From an uncultured Puniceicoccaceae bacterium (lineage in GTDB: Bacteria > Verrucomicrobiota > Verrucomicrobiia > Opitutales > Coraliomargaritaceae), in the NCBI GenBank assembly GCA_905479975.1, contig CAJQOS010000014.1, positions 1 to 53,853 on the forward strand: a stretch of DNA of 53,853 nt, in the 5' to 3' direction. A program made the translations under genes and the position numbers. Of the stretch, positions 53,400 to 53,853 are shown in pieces (within the stretch, counting starts at the first letter, position 1; every line of letters starts with the position of its first letter). The notes under the pieces are model-generated. The model was given only the letters and a program-made list of their open reading frames with translations. It had not been told where the DNA came from and searched no databases.

Positions 53400-53853
53400 T
53401 TTTAGTAGTTATTAGAGTAGGGGTTCAGTTGTCTCGTTGCCAGCATATCCACAGAAATATGTGTGATTAATATTTAAATTAATGAAGGGCAATTGTTATG
53501 TGGTGGCGATGTCGCTAACGGGTTCAGACGGGAAATCCGTAAAGAATCCCCACAGAACTTATCCACTCGAAGGCAAAGTGAGGAGGATGGTTGAAATTCC
53601 TCGTGTTGCTCGGTCCCGTGAGGACAGGGATGGCGTGTATTTAATTATGCGTAGACTTGAATGTAGGATTGATTTTGCCTTATAAGCATGTGTTGCTCAG
53701 ACTTTCTACTCGAAGTAAGCGTCCGAGGGACGGCCACGTTTTTCTTATAGACAACTATCAATGTTGATCGATTTCGATCAGATTCTATCGATTTGGATCG
53801 AGTTCTATAGAGCTTCTTTCCAATTGGATGGAAGTAGCGGATCGAGATCATCT
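53400..53853. other. Non-coding, AT-richer right end with repeats
   Basis: 454 bp without a gene I can support. It holds two near-DnaA-box words, ATATCCACA (53445-53453) and TTATCCACT (53559-53567), a perfect palindrome CGTCC-GAG-GGACG followed by GCCACG (53720-53738), GATCGA-TT-TCGATC (53766-53779), and the 20-bp tandem repeat listed separately. Short open frames at 53482-53685 (plus) and 53645-53851 (minus) have no start signal or recognisable sequence. Confidence 0.5.
53768..53807. repeat. Two adjacent 20-bp direct repeats
   Basis: TCGATTTCGATCAGATTCTA followed directly by a copy with four substitutions (53788-53807). GATC words are frequent around it, and the sequence continues similarly to the end of the window (GGATCGAGATC). 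It looks like an iteron, recombinase site or start of a longer array, which the window cuts. Confidence 0.65.

Noticed and set aside
53482..53685. Small plus-strand open frame of 67 codons
   Set aside because: No start signal, no recognisable sequence, and codon use unlike the neighbouring genes.
53645..53851. Minus-strand open frame of 68 codons at the right edge
   Set aside because: It runs across the palindrome and the 20-bp direct repeats and looks like a by-product of repeat sequence.

Overview
The window is a typical stretch of bacterial chromosome with moderate to high GC, dense coding and genes on both strands. Gene content points to the PVC group, most likely Verrucomicrobiota of the Opitutae/Puniceicoccales (Coraliomargarita-like) kind. 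The pointers are a stand-alone SWIB-domain protein, a GldA/GldF/GldG-DUF4340 ABC operon, PilT-type ATPases without a full pilus cluster, few Shine-Dalgarno sequences, and a Sec/lipoprotein (Gram-negative) envelope. The lineage is inferred from gene content, not from a marker tree.

Left part (1-11 kb): a minus-strand unit encodes an FtsK/SpoIIIE translocase without membrane segments, a HEAT/LRV-like repeat protein that overlaps it, and a small coiled-coil protein cut by the window edge. Next come two tRNA-Asp genes in a tandem duplication, each with its own promoter and terminator, a membrane-anchored VWA protein, RNase R, tRNA-Thr, and a nif3-aroQ-SWIB unit divergent from tcdA. 11-23 kb: two PilT-family retraction ATPases, RlmF, Mn-type superoxide dismutase, TadA, IF-1, an L,D-transpeptidase next to polyphosphate kinase, a very small lipoprotein and HtpG. 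23-35 kb: a SNF2 helicase, a VapBC toxin-antitoxin pair with a visible operator, a GH63-like glucosidase downstream of a papain-like secreted peptidase and CysS, HemB, and a CNNM/CorC-type membrane protein. 35-42 kb: a PEGA lipoprotein, GcvH, SpeA, MurQ, and a translationally coupled photolyase-epimerase-FAD oxidoreductase operon. 42-50 kb: a five-gene minus-strand operon with ABC ATPase, permease, GldG-like, DUF4340 and AsmA-like proteins, probably one envelope machine of unknown cargo. 50-51.7 kb: RNase D.

Right edge (51.65-53.85 kb): this looks accessory. A heptanucleotide array follows the rnd stop codon, then come a small serine recombinase, a convergent cytosolic trypsin-like protease and a more AT-rich non-coding segment with a 20-bp tandem repeat.

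The most unexpected signal is not a gene. At least six gene junctions carry degenerate tandem repeats with a strict or slipping period of 7 bp, in three sequence families (AATTAGG-, GTGAARR- and GCTGAGA-like). In three of them (nif3, ppk, the DUF4340 gene) the heptamer itself supplies the stop codon. This resembles in form the heptanucleotide STRRs of cyanobacteria and deserves a genome-wide look.
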